Below are positions 22,038-22,625 of a stretch of 22,625 nucleotides of DNA, in pieces (positions within the stretch are counted from its first letter, which is position 1; each line of letters opens with the position of its first letter). The position numbers were made by a program, and so were the translations under genes. This stretch comes from Paracoccaceae bacterium. Its GTDB lineage: Bacteria > Pseudomonadota > Alphaproteobacteria > Rhodobacterales > Rhodobacteraceae. The stretch is taken from assembly GCA_015487255.1 (NCBI GenBank), contig WFQA01000046.1, forward strand, positions 1 through 22,625. Direction: 5' to 3'. The notes beneath the pieces were generated by a model. The model was not told the DNA's origin. It worked only from the letters and a program-made list of their open reading frames with translations, and ran no database searches.

Positions 22038-22461
22038 CCCACTGGCGATCACGCTGTTTTCCGAGATCGCGGTGATCGACCAACTGGCCCGCACCCGGCT
22101 TTCCCGCGCCCTGCCCGAGGGGATGGAGCTTTCGCATTTTGCCGTGCTCAACCATTTTGCCCATATGGGTAGTGAGAAAACTCCGGCGCAACTGGCCCGG
22201 ATGCTGCATGTTACCAAAGGCGCGATGACCAACACCGTCACCCGGCTTGCGGATGCGGGCTTCATTCATATCCGCCCCGATTGGGATGATGCCCGCAAAA
22301 AATGGATATCAATCAGCCCCGCCGGGCAAGCGGCACGAGACCGCGCAGTGCAGGCGATCGAGCCATTTTTCACGGATATTGTGGAAACACTGGGCACCGA
22401 TAAAATCCGTAACTTATTGCCGATATTCCGTGAATTACGCAGCGCCCTGCTCAAATCCTGA
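22015..22461 (+). CDS. MarR-family transcriptional regulator
   Basis: The 148-aa product has a winged helix-turn-helix: LSHFAVLNHFAHMG, then TPAQLARMLHVTKGAMTNTVTRLADAGFI and wing RPDWDDARKKWISISPAG. Helices for dimerisation lie at both ends. ATG 22015 is chosen by alignment with family starts; 21991 would extend it inside the nitrilase gene. The ligand and targets are unknown. It probably regulates this operon or nearby genes. Confidence 0.88.
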   Translation: MSTKLSNDPLAITLFSEIAVIDQLARTRLSRALPEGMELSHFAVLNHFAHMGSEKTPAQLARMLHVTKGAMTNTVTRLADAGFIHIRPDWDDARKKWISISPAGQAARDRAVQAIEPFFTDIVETLGTDKIRNLLPIFRELRSALLKS

Positions 22462-22480
22462 CCCGGCTCCTCTTTTTCTA

Positions 22481-22625
22481 GGGTCTGTTAACACTATGAC
22501 ATAGCGTGGTTTTGTGTTAAGTATTTGTTATGAATACGATAACAGAAAAACAATACGCGTTGATCCGGGCCTATCTGCCGGTTCAGCGCGGCAATGTGCA
22601 GATTTCGAACCTGACGATGATCAAC
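22481..22625 (+). mobile_element. Left end of an IS5-family-like insertion sequence (runs off the window)
   Basis: GGGTCTGTTAACA at 22481 resembles IS5-group terminal inverted repeats, and the preceding bases form CTAG (22478-22481), a known target type of the IS427 subgroup. An inner inverted repeat TTAACAC/GTGTTAA (22488-22494, 22514-22520) lies before the transposase start. The right end is outside, so the boundary is unconfirmed. Confidence 0.6.
22530..22625 (+). CDS. IS5-family-like transposase, N-terminal part
   Basis: The open frame from ATG 22530 runs through the right edge: 32 codons reading MNTITEKQYALIRAYLP and VQRGNVQISNL. This is the usual beginning of the helix-turn-helix domain of IS5-type transposases (LTxxQWxxIxxxLP). 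The catalytic DDE domain is beyond the window. No strong Shine-Dalgarno is present. Confidence 0.65.
   Translation, partial: MNTITEKQYALIRAYLPVQRGNVQISNLTMIN

Overview
The window looks like a chromosomal segment of a Rhodobacterales-type alphaproteobacterium (Roseobacter/Rhodobacteraceae-like). The signs are moderately high GC with strong C/G third positions, an rpmH-rnpA-yidD cluster, a PhoP/PhoQ (FeuP/FeuQ)-type two-component pair, an NDUFAF5-like methyltransferase next to hemH, a comF-grxC-nitrilase run, and an arsR-aquaglyceroporin pair. Species cannot be named from this sequence alone.

Layout. (i) 1-3071: an accessory stretch ending at the 3' end of a tRNA-Arg(ACG). It holds a frameshifted gene fragment, a 59-aa protein under a possible translational switch, a class II Fic AMP-transferase with three 10-bp repeats over its promoter, a truncated DUF2156-like gene, and the C-terminal stump of a large serine recombinase. 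I read it as the worn edge of an integrated island. (ii) 3072-6810, minus strand: tRNA-Arg, an orphan histidine kinase, a MerA-like FAD/disulfide oxidoreductase and a TVP38/TMEM64 membrane protein. (iii) 6944-7828, plus strand: rpmH (too short for most ORF scans, with a clear promoter), rnpA and yidD, followed by 259 bp of consecutive stem-loops. (iv) 8088-10648, minus strand: sseA, a GNAT gene and an aromatic/aspartate aminotransferase, which could together channel cysteine through 3-mercaptopyruvate. (v) 10694-12907: divergent arsR and aqpS-like genes around a perfect inverted repeat, then a translationally coupled PatB/MalY C-S lyase.

(vi) 12885-17839, minus strand, is the most unusual part. 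A protein fusing an HPr-kinase-like domain to a PqqD domain (the peptide-binding fold of RiPP systems) lies downstream of two small secretory proteins. These have near-identical twin-arginine leaders, tails of Ser-rich pentapeptides (SGPSS/SGASS/SAPSA) and related CGP...IG.P...DQ ends. The kinase gene abuts a PepSY protein with a similar leader and a Ser/Pro/Gly-rich linker, and then an overlapping response regulator and histidine kinase. The gene order suggests a regulated system in which the PqqD domain recruits exported Ser-repeat peptides and the kinase domain modifies them. That function is inference.

(vii) 17970-20113, minus strand: a small exported protein, hemH and an NDUFAF5-like methyltransferase. 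(viii) 20173-22461, plus strand: comF, grxC, a deaminated-glutathione-amidase-like nitrilase and a MarR regulator. The window ends inside the left end of an IS5-family-like insertion sequence (from about 22481).
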